Part shown: positions 36,489 to 44,493 of the stretch, in pieces | Layout: each line of letters starts with the position of its first letter | How positions within the stretch are numbered: position 1 is the first letter of the stretch | Assembly (NCBI GenBank): GCA_039177555.1 | Contig: JBCDFV010000001.1 | Coordinates: forward strand, 1 to 64,000 | DNA: 64,000 nt | Direction of reading: 5' to 3' | Origin: JANQGH01 sp039177555 | GTDB taxonomy: Bacteria > Pseudomonadota > Alphaproteobacteria > DSM-16000 > Inquilinaceae | The notes under the pieces: generated by a model | Seen by the model: only the letters and a program-made list of their open reading frames with translations | What the model was told of the DNA's origin: nothing | Database searches by the model: none | Made by a program: the position numbers and the translations under genes

Positions 36489-38078
36489 TCAGTTGTCGAT
36501 CGTCGTGTGCCGCCAGCTAAACACATTGTCCGCACGCTGCACGACATTCACGCCATCGGCTACACCCCACGACAAGGCCTGCTGATGCAAGGGCAGATAG
36601 CCGACTTCATCGTGCAAGCGTTGCCAGGCCTGATTGATCAGGTCGCCACGGGCATCCGGATCGGTCTCGACCAGGACCTCGTTGGCCAGTTGATCGATTT
36701 CGGCGTCCGAGAAGCCACCCAAATTGAAAGTGCCTGAACCAGTGTCCGTGTTCCGCGTCTGGACAAGGTTATAGAGCGGATTGTAGCTGTCGATCGACCC
36801 CGGCGACCAACCCAGCAGGTAGAAGCTGGTATCATAGCCGCCTTGGGCCAGCACGCGGCCGAAATAGACGCTGCGCGGCTCCGCCAGCAGGTTCACCGTC
36901 ACACCAATGCGACCGAGCATGCCGACCACCGCCTGGCAAATCGCCTCGTCATTGACGTAGCGGTCGTTGGGGCAGTTCATCTGGACTTCGAAGCCGTCCG
37001 GATAGCCGGCCTCTTCCAACAGGGCCCGCGCGGCGTCCGGATCGTAAGGGTAGCGTTCCAGATCAGTGGGAAATCCGTTGATCCCGGGCGCAACCATGGC
37101 CGCGCTTGGCGTCGACGCACCACGCATCACGACCTGTTGGATCGCGTCGAGGTCGAGCGCTTGGTAAAAGGCGAGGCGCACCCGCCGGTCCTGAAACGGG
37201 TTGGCGCCCTCGATGTTGGAATACAGCAGCTCGTCGCGCGCTTGATCCATGCCCAGGAAGATCGTCCGCAGTTCCGGCCCGGTCAGTGCCGTGGTGCCGT
37301 CATTCTCGTCGACCCGCTGCTGGTCCTGCAGCGGCACCGGATAGACCATGTCCATCTCACCGGACAAGAGTGCGGCAACGCGCGTGGCGTCGGACGTGAT
37401 CGGCTGGAAGATCACCTCCGTCAAGTTGTGCTCGGGCTCGTCCCACCAGTCAGGATTCGGCACGGCAATGGTACGAACGTCCGATTGGTGCTCTTGGATC
37501 ATGAAGGCGTTGGTGCCGTTGGCGTTCCTGTTGGCGAAGAACTCGCGGTCCGCCTCGGCGACATTGGTCACCACGTCGGCACCGTTCTCCATCGCCCACT
37601 CCTGGTCCATGATGAACCAGGTGTCGAACTCCGCAGTCAGAATCGGGTTCGGACCATCGGTAACGAAATCCACCGTGTAATCGTCAACGCGCTCGACCGC
37701 CACCACGCCCGGCATCTTCTGGCCGACATCGGATCCTTCCGACGTCGCGCGTTCATAGGAAAAGATCACATCGTCGGCGGTAAACGGATTGCCGTTGTGG
37801 AAGGTGACACCCTCGCGCAGGTGAAACCGCCAGCGGTTTGGTTCGACAATCTCCCAGCTCTCGGCCAAGGAAGGCTGGATCGCGAGGTCGGTCCCGCGCC
37901 TGGTCAGCCCCTCATAGATGTTGCCCAAGAAACCCAGTTGAAAAGTCTCGTTCAGCGAGTGCGGGTCAAGCGAGTTCAACGGTCCCTGGAAAGCGAAGCG
38001 GAAGGTTTCTGCCGATGCCGGGGTTACCGCGAGGATGGTTGCAGCCACGCCGGTCATAAACGCCGTTCTAATGCGCAT
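36489..38078 (-). CDS. Peptide ABC transporter substrate-binding protein (DppA/SBP_bac_5 family)
   Basis: 529-residue periplasmic receptor with a Sec signal peptide (cleavage near ASAETF) and no lipobox. Family 5 signatures include the opening FQGPLNSLDPHSLNETFQLGFLGNIYEGLTRR, the GVTFHNGNPFTADDVIFSYERA segment and AFYQALDLDAI. It leads the importer operon. Ligands of the family include di- and oligopeptides, nickel and opines; the cluster of peptidase-like hydrolases downstream favours peptides or acylated amino acids. Confidence 0.94.
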   Translation of the reverse strand: MRIRTAFMTGVAATILAVTPASAETFRFAFQGPLNSLDPHSLNETFQLGFLGNIYEGLTRRGTDLAIQPSLAESWEIVEPNRWRFHLREGVTFHNGNPFTADDVIFSYERATSEGSDVGQKMPGVVAVERVDDYTVDFVTDGPNPILTAEFDTWFIMDQEWAMENGADVVTNVAEADREFFANRNANGTNAFMIQEHQSDVRTIAVPNPDWWDEPEHNLTEVIFQPITSDATRVAALLSGEMDMVYPVPLQDQQRVDENDGTTALTGPELRTIFLGMDQARDELLYSNIEGANPFQDRRVRLAFYQALDLDAIQQVVMRGASTPSAAMVAPGINGFPTDLERYPYDPDAARALLEEAGYPDGFEVQMNCPNDRYVNDEAICQAVVGMLGRIGVTVNLLAEPRSVYFGRVLAQGGYDTSFYLLGWSPGSIDSYNPLYNLVQTRNTDTGSGTFNLGGFSDAEIDQLANEVLVETDPDARGDLINQAWQRLHDEVGYLPLHQQALSWGVADGVNVVQRADNVFSWRHTTIDN

Positions 38079-38260
38079 TGTTTTTTGTTCCCTGTTCTAG
38101 TGTCGATGATTCCGCAAAACGATTAGGAGTCACATCTGGTCCCTTAGCCCCGGAACGAGCCTCGGTGTATCCTAACAATCACTCTAATGCCATACAGCGA
38201 CGGCGATCAATGTCGGACCGGCCGGCGCACCCTCCCTGTTTTTTGCCGAACCGGACCTAT

Positions 38261-38274
38261 TTGATCTCGATCAA
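38261..38274 (+). promoter_or_regulatory. FNR/FixK box upstream of hemA
   Basis: TTGAT-CTCG-ATCAA matches the FNR/FixK consensus exactly. Its centre is about 145 bp before the hemA ATG and 115-120 bp before the likely transcription start. In alphaproteobacteria hemA is a known FixK/FnrL target. Confidence 0.75.
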
Positions 38275-38354
38275 AGACCGCCGAAGAGCGCCTTGCGAGC
38301 GTGCGGCAGCGACAGGACGCCACAGCTTCCGGGCTTTGGCGGCCGGACAACATG

Positions 38355-38381
38355 TTGTAAGAGCCCGGCTCTTGTTATAAT
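38355..38381 (+). promoter_or_regulatory. hemA promoter with a dyad operator in the spacer
   Basis: A consensus -10 TATAAT lies at 38376-38381 with TTGTAA at 38355-38360 as a possible -35 (short 15-nt spacer). The spacer is almost filled by a perfect palindrome AAGAGCC-C-GGCTCTT (38359-38373), well placed for a repressor or for a MerR-type activator that untwists a non-optimal spacer. Confidence 0.55.
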
Positions 38382-38412
38382 GAGCGAGCCTTCGGGTTTG
38401 GGAGTACTGTTG

Positions 38413-39672
38413 ATGACCGACTACGAGGCCGTGTTCAAGGCCGCGATCGACGAGCTTCGCGACGAAGGCCGCTATCGGCTGTTTGCCGAGTTGGAGCGCC
38501 GCGTCGGGTCGTTTCCGGCGGCGCGTCATCACGGTCACGGCAGCGTGAACATCGCCGGCGACGTGCGCTGGTGCCCGGGCGGTGGCGAAGCGGCGGACAT
38601 CACAATCTGGTGTTCCAACGATTATCTGGGCATGGGCCAGAGCTCGATGGTCATCGACGCGATGAAGAAGGCGTTGGATCATTGCGGCGCCGGCGCCGGC
38701 GGTACGCGCAACATCTCCGGCACCCATGTCTATCACCGCATGCTGGAAGAGGAACTGGCCGACCTGCACGGCAAGGAATCGGCGCTGCTGTTCACCTCCG
38801 GCTACATCGCCAACGAGGCGACGCTCTCGACGCTTGCCCGCAAACTGCCAAACTGCGTCGTCTTCTCCGACGCGCTGAACCACGCCTCCATGATCTCGGG
38901 CATTCGCAACTCCGGCGCGGAAAAAGCGATCTTCCGCCATAACGACGTGGCGCATCTCGACCAGCTGATGGCCCGCTATCCGAAGGAGCGGCCAAAGTTG
39001 GTGGCCTTCGAAAGCGTCTATTCGATGGACGGCGACATCGCGCCGATCGCCGAAATCTGCGACGTGGCCGACAAGCACGGCGCCATGACCTATCTGGACG
39101 AGGTGCACGCGGTCGGCATGTATGGCCCGCGCGGCGGCGGCGTTGCCGAACGCGACGGTGTCGTGGACCGGATCACCGTCATCGAAGGCACGCTGGGCAA
39201 GGCCTTCGGCGTGATGGGCGGCTATATCGCCGCCTCGACGGACCTGGTGGATGTAGTACGCAGCTTCGCGCCCGGCTTCATCTTCACGACGGCCTTGCCG
39301 CCGACCATTTGCGCGGGCGGCCTGGCCAGTATTCGCCACCTGAAGCAAAGCCAGGCCGAGCGCGACGAGCAACAGGCGCGCGCCGCCACCCTGAAACGCA
39401 TGCTGCGCGAGGCCGGCCTGCCGGTCATGCCCTCCGTCAGCCACATCGTGCCGTTGCTGGTCGGCGATCCGCGGCTTTGCAAGCAGGCCACCGATCTGCT
39501 GATCGAGCGGCACATGATTTACGTGCAGCCCATCAACTATCCGACCGTGCCGAGAGGGACCGAGCGGCTGCGCCTGACCCCGTCCCCGCTTCATTCGGAG
39601 CTTCAGATGGCGCGACTGGTGGAGGCGCTGAAGGATGTCTGGCAGCGCTTGGACATCCAACAGGCGGCTTAG
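38413..39672 (+). CDS. hemA: 5-aminolevulinate synthase
   Basis: PLP enzyme condensing glycine with succinyl-CoA, the first step of heme synthesis by the C4 pathway. The PLP lysine is Lys263 in EGTLGKAFG; WCSNDYLGMGQ, GAGAGGTRNISGTHVYHRMLEEELADLHGKE-type motifs and YLDEVHAVGMYG are diagnostic. ATG 38413 is chosen because an upstream in-frame ATG at 38380 overlaps the -10 element. The protein has 419 residues, close to the usual 400-410. FNR-type control fits a need for heme under low oxygen. Confidence 0.96.
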   Translation: MTDYEAVFKAAIDELRDEGRYRLFAELERRVGSFPAARHHGHGSVNIAGDVRWCPGGGEAADITIWCSNDYLGMGQSSMVIDAMKKALDHCGAGAGGTRNISGTHVYHRMLEEELADLHGKESALLFTSGYIANEATLSTLARKLPNCVVFSDALNHASMISGIRNSGAEKAIFRHNDVAHLDQLMARYPKERPKLVAFESVYSMDGDIAPIAEICDVADKHGAMTYLDEVHAVGMYGPRGGGVAERDGVVDRITVIEGTLGKAFGVMGGYIAASTDLVDVVRSFAPGFIFTTALPPTICAGGLASIRHLKQSQAERDEQQARAATLKRMLREAGLPVMPSVSHIVPLLVGDPRLCKQATDLLIERHMIYVQPINYPTVPRGTERLRLTPSPLHSELQMARLVEALKDVWQRLDIQQAA

Positions 39673-40061
39673 ACTTGCCAGTTTATGAAATGATTTTTCG
39701 TTCTTCTGACGAACGGCCTTAACATCTTGGTTCTTGCGAGGTTTTCGAAATGGAATTCGTGATCATTCTGGGAGTTGTCGCATTTTTCTTTTGGCAGACC
39801 TTCGAATAGAGTCCTCATAGCCATCCAGGCGCACGGGCGATGTGGACCCGCTGACAATCGTGTCGAACGGTCGGTTGCGAACGGGCAGCGTCCGCTGGCA
39901 CTGAGCTAAAATATGATCCTACAAGGCAAATTAGACCTTGAGGCATATCGCTTGAGCCCATAGGCTCGCCGGATCGTGTCTGGGAACAACCGTCGAGGCA
40001 ACGCAGAGTGCCAAGGCGGATCTAAGAGTAATCATCCATTAGACTTTGGGGAGGAACTACA
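39673..40061. other. 389-bp interval between hemA and the DctP gene
   Basis: Relatively AT-rich compared with the rest of the window. It contains a possible 19-residue hydrophobic mini-ORF at 39750-39809 and a small GAGCC-CATA-GGCTC hairpin at 39954-39967. No clear terminator follows hemA; CGTTC/GAACG at about 39699-39715 is weak. No RNA gene was recognised. Confidence 0.6.
39750..39809 (+). CDS. Candidate 19-residue hydrophobic peptide
   Basis: ATG 39750 opens a 19-codon frame encoding an acidic first residue, a hydrophobic core (VIILGVVAFFFW) and a polar end (QTFE) before TAG. It would form a single short membrane helix. A GCGAGG sequence is 7-12 nt upstream. It lies 78 bp after hemA. Small single-helix proteins are common partners of membrane enzymes, but this could be chance. 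Confidence 0.35.
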   Translation: MEFVIILGVVAFFFWQTFE

Positions 40062-41117
40062 GTGAAGTCAGCTACATTCACGGCTGCCTCGGCGCTCGCG
40101 ATCGCGACGGCCGCCTTTGTCGGGGTAACGGCGTCGGCCAATGCCCAATCGGTCGAGATGTCGATGGCCTCGACCTATCCGGGCTCGTTGACCCAGCTGG
40201 GCACGCTTGGCCAGCGGATCTCCGACCAGATCGAACTGGTCTCCGGCGGCGACATCGTGATCGAGTTTGCCGAGCCCGGCGCCCTGATGCCGGCCCTGGA
40301 GGTGTTCGACGCCGTCTCGACCGGCGCGGTCGAGGCGGGCTGGTCGACCCCCGGCTATTGGATCGGCATTGAGCCCGCGCTGGCCTTGTTCGGCGCCGTG
40401 CCGTTTGGCCCGGAAGCGGGCGAGTATCTCGCCTGGTACTATTTCGGCGGCGGCGAAACGCTGCTGGACGAGATCTACAGCGAGTACAACATCAAGGCGA
40501 TCATCTGCGGCATCATCGCGCCGGAGGCGTCCGGCTGGTTCCGCGAGCCGATCGAATCGACCGAGGACCTTGAGGGCCTGGTCATGCGCTTCTTCGGGCT
40601 TGGCGCCCGGGTCATGGAACGCATGGGCGTGTCAACCCAGTTGCTGGCAGGCGGGGACATCTTCCCGGCGCTTGAGCTGGGCACGATCGACGCCACGGAA
40701 TTCTCGATGCCGGCCATCGACCTCAATCTCGGCTTCCATCAGGTTGCCGGCCACTACTACTTCCCGGGCTGGCATCAGCAATCGACCATGTTCGATCTGA
40801 TGATCAATCTCGATCTTTGGAACGAGATGAACGAGACCCAGCAAGCCCAAATCCTGTCCGTCTGTGGCGACAATGTGCGCTATGGCCTGGCCGAGGGTGA
40901 GGCGATCCAGTTCGCCGCGCTACAACAGTTGCAGGATGACCACGACGTCACCGTGCATGAGTGGAGCCCCGAGGTCCTGGCCGCGCTTGAAGCCGCCTGG
41001 CAGGAGGTCAATCAGGAACTCGTCGACGAGAGCGAAAACTACGCGCGCGTCTGGGACAGCCTGTCGACCTTCCGCGAGAATTACCGCCAATGGGGCGAAC
41101 TCGGCTATCTTGACTAG
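40062..41117 (+). CDS. TRAP transporter substrate-binding protein (DctP family, TakP-like)
   Basis: 351-residue periplasmic receptor with a signal peptide ending near ANAQ (residue 29). The ligand-site region MRFFGLGARVMERMG and GGDIFPALELGTIDATEFSMPAIDLNLGFHQVAGHYYFPGWHQQ matches the DctP/TakP branch that binds keto acids or other carboxylates. The start is GTG 40062 behind GGGGAGG. The small and large permease genes follow after a 152-bp gap holding a terminator-like hairpin. Confidence 0.93.
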   Translation: MKSATFTAASALAIATAAFVGVTASANAQSVEMSMASTYPGSLTQLGTLGQRISDQIELVSGGDIVIEFAEPGALMPALEVFDAVSTGAVEAGWSTPGYWIGIEPALALFGAVPFGPEAGEYLAWYYFGGGETLLDEIYSEYNIKAIICGIIAPEASGWFREPIESTEDLEGLVMRFFGLGARVMERMGVSTQLLAGGDIFPALELGTIDATEFSMPAIDLNLGFHQVAGHYYFPGWHQQSTMFDLMINLDLWNEMNETQQAQILSVCGDNVRYGLAEGEAIQFAALQQLQDDHDVTVHEWSPEVLAALEAAWQEVNQELVDESENYARVWDSLSTFRENYRQWGELGYLD

Positions 41118-41167
41118 CCCCTGAACGACACCGGCTTTGCACGGTGACGATACCAGGCTAACTGGCG

Positions 41168-41208
41168 AGACCGGGCGTCCATGATCGGGTGCCCGGTCTT
41201 CTTGTTTT
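41168..41208 (+). terminator. Attenuator-type hairpin between DctP and DctQ genes
   Basis: AGACCGGGC (41168-41176) pairs perfectly with GCCCGGTCT (41191-41199) over a 14-nt loop, followed by TCTTGTTTTT. It has terminator form and probably sets a lower level for the permease genes. Confidence 0.75.
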
Positions 41209-41269
41209 TGGTTTGCTAGTGTCGTTGACCGCGTGACGCTTCGACCCGCTGGATGAAGGACGGCATCCG

Positions 41270-41935
41270 ATGGAACTCCTGCTCAAGGTTAGCGACGGCC
41301 TGAAGGCCTTTGTCATTGCCATCGGCCGGGTCGCGGCCTGGATCGCGCTGGTCCTCATCCTGGTCATCCTGTTCGACGTTATAACCCGGTACATGAAGGG
41401 CAGCGACTGGATCCACAACTATCCGAGCCTGCAGGATTTCTTCCATGCCATCGACCCCTATGCCAGCTCAACCAAGCTGCAGGAGTTGGAGTGGCACTTG
41501 CACGGGGCCTTGTTCCTGCTCTGTCTCGGCTATGCCTATCTGAAAGACGCGCACGTGCGCATCGAGCTGCTGCGCGACAACTTCTCCCTCAGGCTACGGG
41601 CCTGGGTCGAGATGGCCGGCATCGTGCTGGGGCTTCTGTTCTATTGCTACGTGGTCATCACGTACGGCTTTGACTTCGCCGAGCGCGCCTTTGTGCGCAA
41701 CGAGGGGTCGTCGGCGATGACCGGCCTACCGCAACGCTGGATCATCAAGTCCTTCTTGCCGATCGGCTTCTTCCTGCTGGCGCTGGCTGGCCTCTCGGTG
41801 TTGCTGCGCTGTTTTGTGTTCCTGTTCGGGCCGCCTCACCTGCGGGACGAGGCCGGCGAGTTCCTGGAACCCAAAGAACTGCTCGAAGACGAGGGTGCCA
41901 GCATTGACGAGATCGTAGCCGAGGAGCGCCGGTGA
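41270..41935 (+). CDS. TRAP transporter small permease (DctQ family)
   Basis: A 221-residue protein with four hydrophobic segments. The first helix is VAAWIALVLILVILFDVITRY, and the loop WHLHGALFLLCLGYAYLKDAHVRIELL is typical of DctQ of the keto-acid class. An extended acidic C-terminus follows the last helix. Its stop overlaps the start of the large permease gene. Confidence 0.92.
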   Translation: MELLLKVSDGLKAFVIAIGRVAAWIALVLILVILFDVITRYMKGSDWIHNYPSLQDFFHAIDPYASSTKLQELEWHLHGALFLLCLGYAYLKDAHVRIELLRDNFSLRLRAWVEMAGIVLGLLFYCYVVITYGFDFAERAFVRNEGSSAMTGLPQRWIIKSFLPIGFFLLALAGLSVLLRCFVFLFGPPHLRDEAGEFLEPKELLEDEGASIDEIVAEERR

Positions 41936-43299
41936 TGGAGTTCGTGGATCTGCTGCCGGCCTTCATGTTCCTGGCGCTGGCGATCCTCCTGTTCACAGGA
42001 TTGCCGGTGGCCATCGTCCTTGGCGGCATAGGCATCGGTTTTGCCTATTTCGCCCTGTCGATCGGCGAGTTTCGGGAGGCCTGGATCGGCCTTGTCGTCG
42101 GCCGAATATATGGCGGCATCGTCGAGAACCTGGTTCTCGTGGCCATACCGATGTTCATCTATATGGGCACGATGCTGGAGAAATCCGGCGTCGCCAACGA
42201 CCTGCTGCACGCGCTTCAGGTGCTGATGCGCCGAGTGCCCGGCGGGCTGGCGCTGTCGGTGACCTTGATGGGCACGATCATGGCGGCGACCACGGGCATC
42301 ATCGGGGCCTCGGTGGTCATGATGACCCTGCTGGCCCTGCCGGTGATGTTGACCCGCGGCTACAACGTACCGCTGGCCACCGGCACGATCGCCGCATCGG
42401 GCACCCTGGGCATTCTGATACCGCCGTCGATCATGCTGGTGATCATGGGCGACCTGCTGTCGATCTCGGTGGGCTCGCTGTTCCTGGCGGCGGTCTTTCC
42501 GGGCCTGGTGCTTGCCCTTTGCTACATGCTGATGATCTACATCACCTGTAACCTCAGACCGTCGCTGGCACCGCCCCTGCCGGAGGATATGGGACCGAGC
42601 TCGCGCCGCGAGCTGTGGGGCATGGTCTTCAAGAGCTTCGTTCCGCCCATCGCGCTGATCGTTCTGGTTCTGGGCTCGATTTTCGCTGGCCTGGCCACGC
42701 CGACCGAGGCGTCCGGCATCGGGGCGGCCGGGGCGACGTTGCTGGCCCTGCTCAACCGGCGCCTCAACTGGTCCGTGCTGCGCGAGGTGTTGGAGCGGTC
42801 GGCGCTGACCGGCGCCATGCTGTTCTTCATCTTCGTCGGTGCCACGGCCTTCTCTTACGTCTTCCGCCGGCTTGGTGGCGACCCGATGATCGAGGGCTTC
42901 ATCTTCGCCTTCGGCCTGGGCGACTGGGGCATTCTGTTCATCTTGATGGCGGTCGTGTTCTTCCTCGGCTTCTTCTTCGACTGGATCGAGATCACCCTGA
43001 TCGTGCTTCCGGTCTTCGCGCCGATCGTGGCGGCCCTGGATTTCGGGGCCCATGTCGGCACCGAGTACGTCGTGGTCTGGTTCGCCATCCTTGTCGCGGT
43101 GAACCTGCAAACCAGCTTTTTGACACCACCGTTCGGCTTCGCGCTGTTCTACATGAAGGGGGTGGCACCGCCCTCGGTGCGCATCCAGGCGATCTACCGC
43201 GGCATCATACCGTTTGTTCTGGTCCAGTTGATCGGTATGCTGCTGGTGCTTGGTTTCCCGCAGATCGCGCTGTGGCTGCCAGAGACGTTGCTCGAATAG
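41935..43299 (+). CDS. TRAP transporter large permease (DctM family)
   Basis: About 454 residues with twelve hydrophobic segments. The DctM motifs VAIPMFIYMGTMLEKSGVANDLL, ATTGIIGASVVMMTLLALPVML and GTIAASGTLGILIPPSIMLVI are present, as is GFFFDWIEITLIVLPVFAPI. The start is ATG 41935 in a TGATG overlap with DctQ (GTG 41932 also possible). A cytochrome c gene begins 17 bp after it. Confidence 0.94.
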   Translation: MEFVDLLPAFMFLALAILLFTGLPVAIVLGGIGIGFAYFALSIGEFREAWIGLVVGRIYGGIVENLVLVAIPMFIYMGTMLEKSGVANDLLHALQVLMRRVPGGLALSVTLMGTIMAATTGIIGASVVMMTLLALPVMLTRGYNVPLATGTIAASGTLGILIPPSIMLVIMGDLLSISVGSLFLAAVFPGLVLALCYMLMIYITCNLRPSLAPPLPEDMGPSSRRELWGMVFKSFVPPIALIVLVLGSIFAGLATPTEASGIGAAGATLLALLNRRLNWSVLREVLERSALTGAMLFFIFVGATAFSYVFRRLGGDPMIEGFIFAFGLGDWGILFILMAVVFFLGFFFDWIEITLIVLPVFAPIVAALDFGAHVGTEYVVVWFAILVAVNLQTSFLTPPFGFALFYMKGVAPPSVRIQAIYRGIIPFVLVQLIGMLLVLGFPQIALWLPETLLE

Positions 43300-43316
43300 T
43301 CTGAACCGTTCACATC

Positions 43317-43757
43317 ATGAGACGAACGCTGCTGGCAGCCGTTCTTGCGGCTGCACTACCCCTCGCCGCTTGCGACGAGGGCGATACGACCGACGCGTCC
43401 ACCGCTGACCCTGAGGTCAGTGCTGAGGTCAACGCTGACGTCAACGCCCAGGGGCGCCAGCTGTTTCAGCAGCGCTGCAGCGCCTGCCATGTGGCCACGG
43501 CTGAGCAAAACCGTGTGGGGCCCCATCTGGTCGGCATGTTCGGACGAACCGCCGGCGCGGTCGCGGGCTTCCGCTACTCCGATGCCATGACGAACTCCGG
43601 CATCGTCTGGACGGACGAGACCTTGACGGCGTATCTGACGGCGCCCCGCACCTACATTCCTGGCAATCGCATGGCTTTCGCCGGGCTGGCCCGCCCCGAA
43701 GACATCGAGAACCTGCTCGACTATTTGCGCGTGGCTACGGCGTCGACGCCGGATTAA
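43317..43757 (+). CDS. Lipid-anchored class I cytochrome c
   Basis: 146 residues. The signal has a lipobox ending LAAC19, so the mature protein is probably lipidated and tethered in the periplasm; a short acidic linker precedes the heme domain. Heme is bound at Cys54, Cys57 and His58 (CSACH), and the axial Met lies near 121 in PGNRMAFAG. The fold resembles cytochrome c2/CycM. It sits 17 bp after the TRAP large permease, an uncommon neighbour. Its 3' end overlaps the convergent hypothetical gene by 23 bp. Confidence 0.9.
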   Translation: MRRTLLAAVLAAALPLAACDEGDTTDASTADPEVSAEVNADVNAQGRQLFQQRCSACHVATAEQNRVGPHLVGMFGRTAGAVAGFRYSDAMTNSGIVWTDETLTAYLTAPRTYIPGNRMAFAGLARPEDIENLLDYLRVATASTPD

Positions 43758-44493
43758 CTCCGGCTCGGCGTTGTCGTTTGAGGGCGGCGTCGAGGTCGTC
43801 GATCCGCTCGGCGATGTCAATATCGAGGCCGGACAGAATCTCCACAGAACGGTCCTCCAGAACCTCGGAAAGCGGGCGCCCCCGGCTGTGGTCGGCCAAT
43901 GCCCGATCGCGCCGTCTTAACAGCCAGCCGATCTCAGGGCGGTAGAGCCTCGACAGCGCCGTGATCCAGCGATTGACCGGCCAAGACGGCTGGGCATGTG
44001 CGATCGCGAACCGGTCCACCAATCCGACCAGGTCCGACGCCGCGAACCAGGTCTCGTCGGTTACCCAGCGGTTGGTGGTGAACAGGCGAAGCGGCCGGCC
44101 ACCGCGGTCGACTGAGATCGCCGCGAGGTGGCAGAGCCCGTCGCCCTGCGCCGCCAGCGGCACGATGTCGGTCGGCATACCTTCGCGGCGCAAGAACAGG
44201 TGGAAATGCCCCAGCTCTCCCGCCAAGCGCTCGGTCTCGGGATGGCTGTGGAAGTAGAACTGGGCGTGGTGTTCGGCGTCATAGACGTCGCCTTGCGGGT
44301 AGTGCTGCCAGTCGGCGATGGTTGCACCGGGTTCGGCATCCAGCTCGGTCAGCACCGTGTGCCCGGTCTTGGCCAGAACATGCTGACAGGTCAGAACCTC
44401 GACGGCCGCATCGCGCATCGCCAACAAGTCGTCACGCGGCAGCGATGCCAAGTCAGGTGGGGCATCGTCAACCGCGGCGCCCTTTTCGATCAT
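43735..44493 (-). CDS. Conserved-looking protein of unknown function (possibly DUF6969)
   Basis: A 252-residue soluble protein with no signal peptide. The central part (WQHYPQGDVYDAEHHAQFYFHSHPETERLAGELGHFHLFLR type) is rich in histidines spaced as HxxxFYFHSH and GHFHLF, which could bind a metal. I recall a family of this appearance as DUF6969 but cannot verify it. The ATG overlaps the stop of the upstream TAXI-binding gene by 4 bp, so the two are co-translated. Confidence 0.75.
   Translation of the reverse strand: MIEKGAAVDDAPPDLASLPRDDLLAMRDAAVEVLTCQHVLAKTGHTVLTELDAEPGATIADWQHYPQGDVYDAEHHAQFYFHSHPETERLAGELGHFHLFLRREGMPTDIVPLAAQGDGLCHLAAISVDRGGRPLRLFTTNRWVTDETWFAASDLVGLVDRFAIAHAQPSWPVNRWITALSRLYRPEIGWLLRRRDRALADHSRGRPLSEVLEDRSVEILSGLDIDIAERIDDLDAALKRQRRAGVNPASTP

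Larger units (their letters stand above)
38079..38412. other. Divergent intergenic region between dppA-like gene and hemA
   Basis: This 334-bp region has no convincing gene. It holds an FNR-type box (38261-38274) and a hemA promoter with a dyad in its spacer (38355-38381). Nothing obvious was found for the dppA-like side apart from an AT-rich stretch next to its start. Confidence 0.7.

Noticed and set aside
39673..40061. tRNA or small RNA gene between hemA and the DctP gene
   Set aside because: No cloverleaf, CCA end or T-loop motif could be found; only short hairpins.
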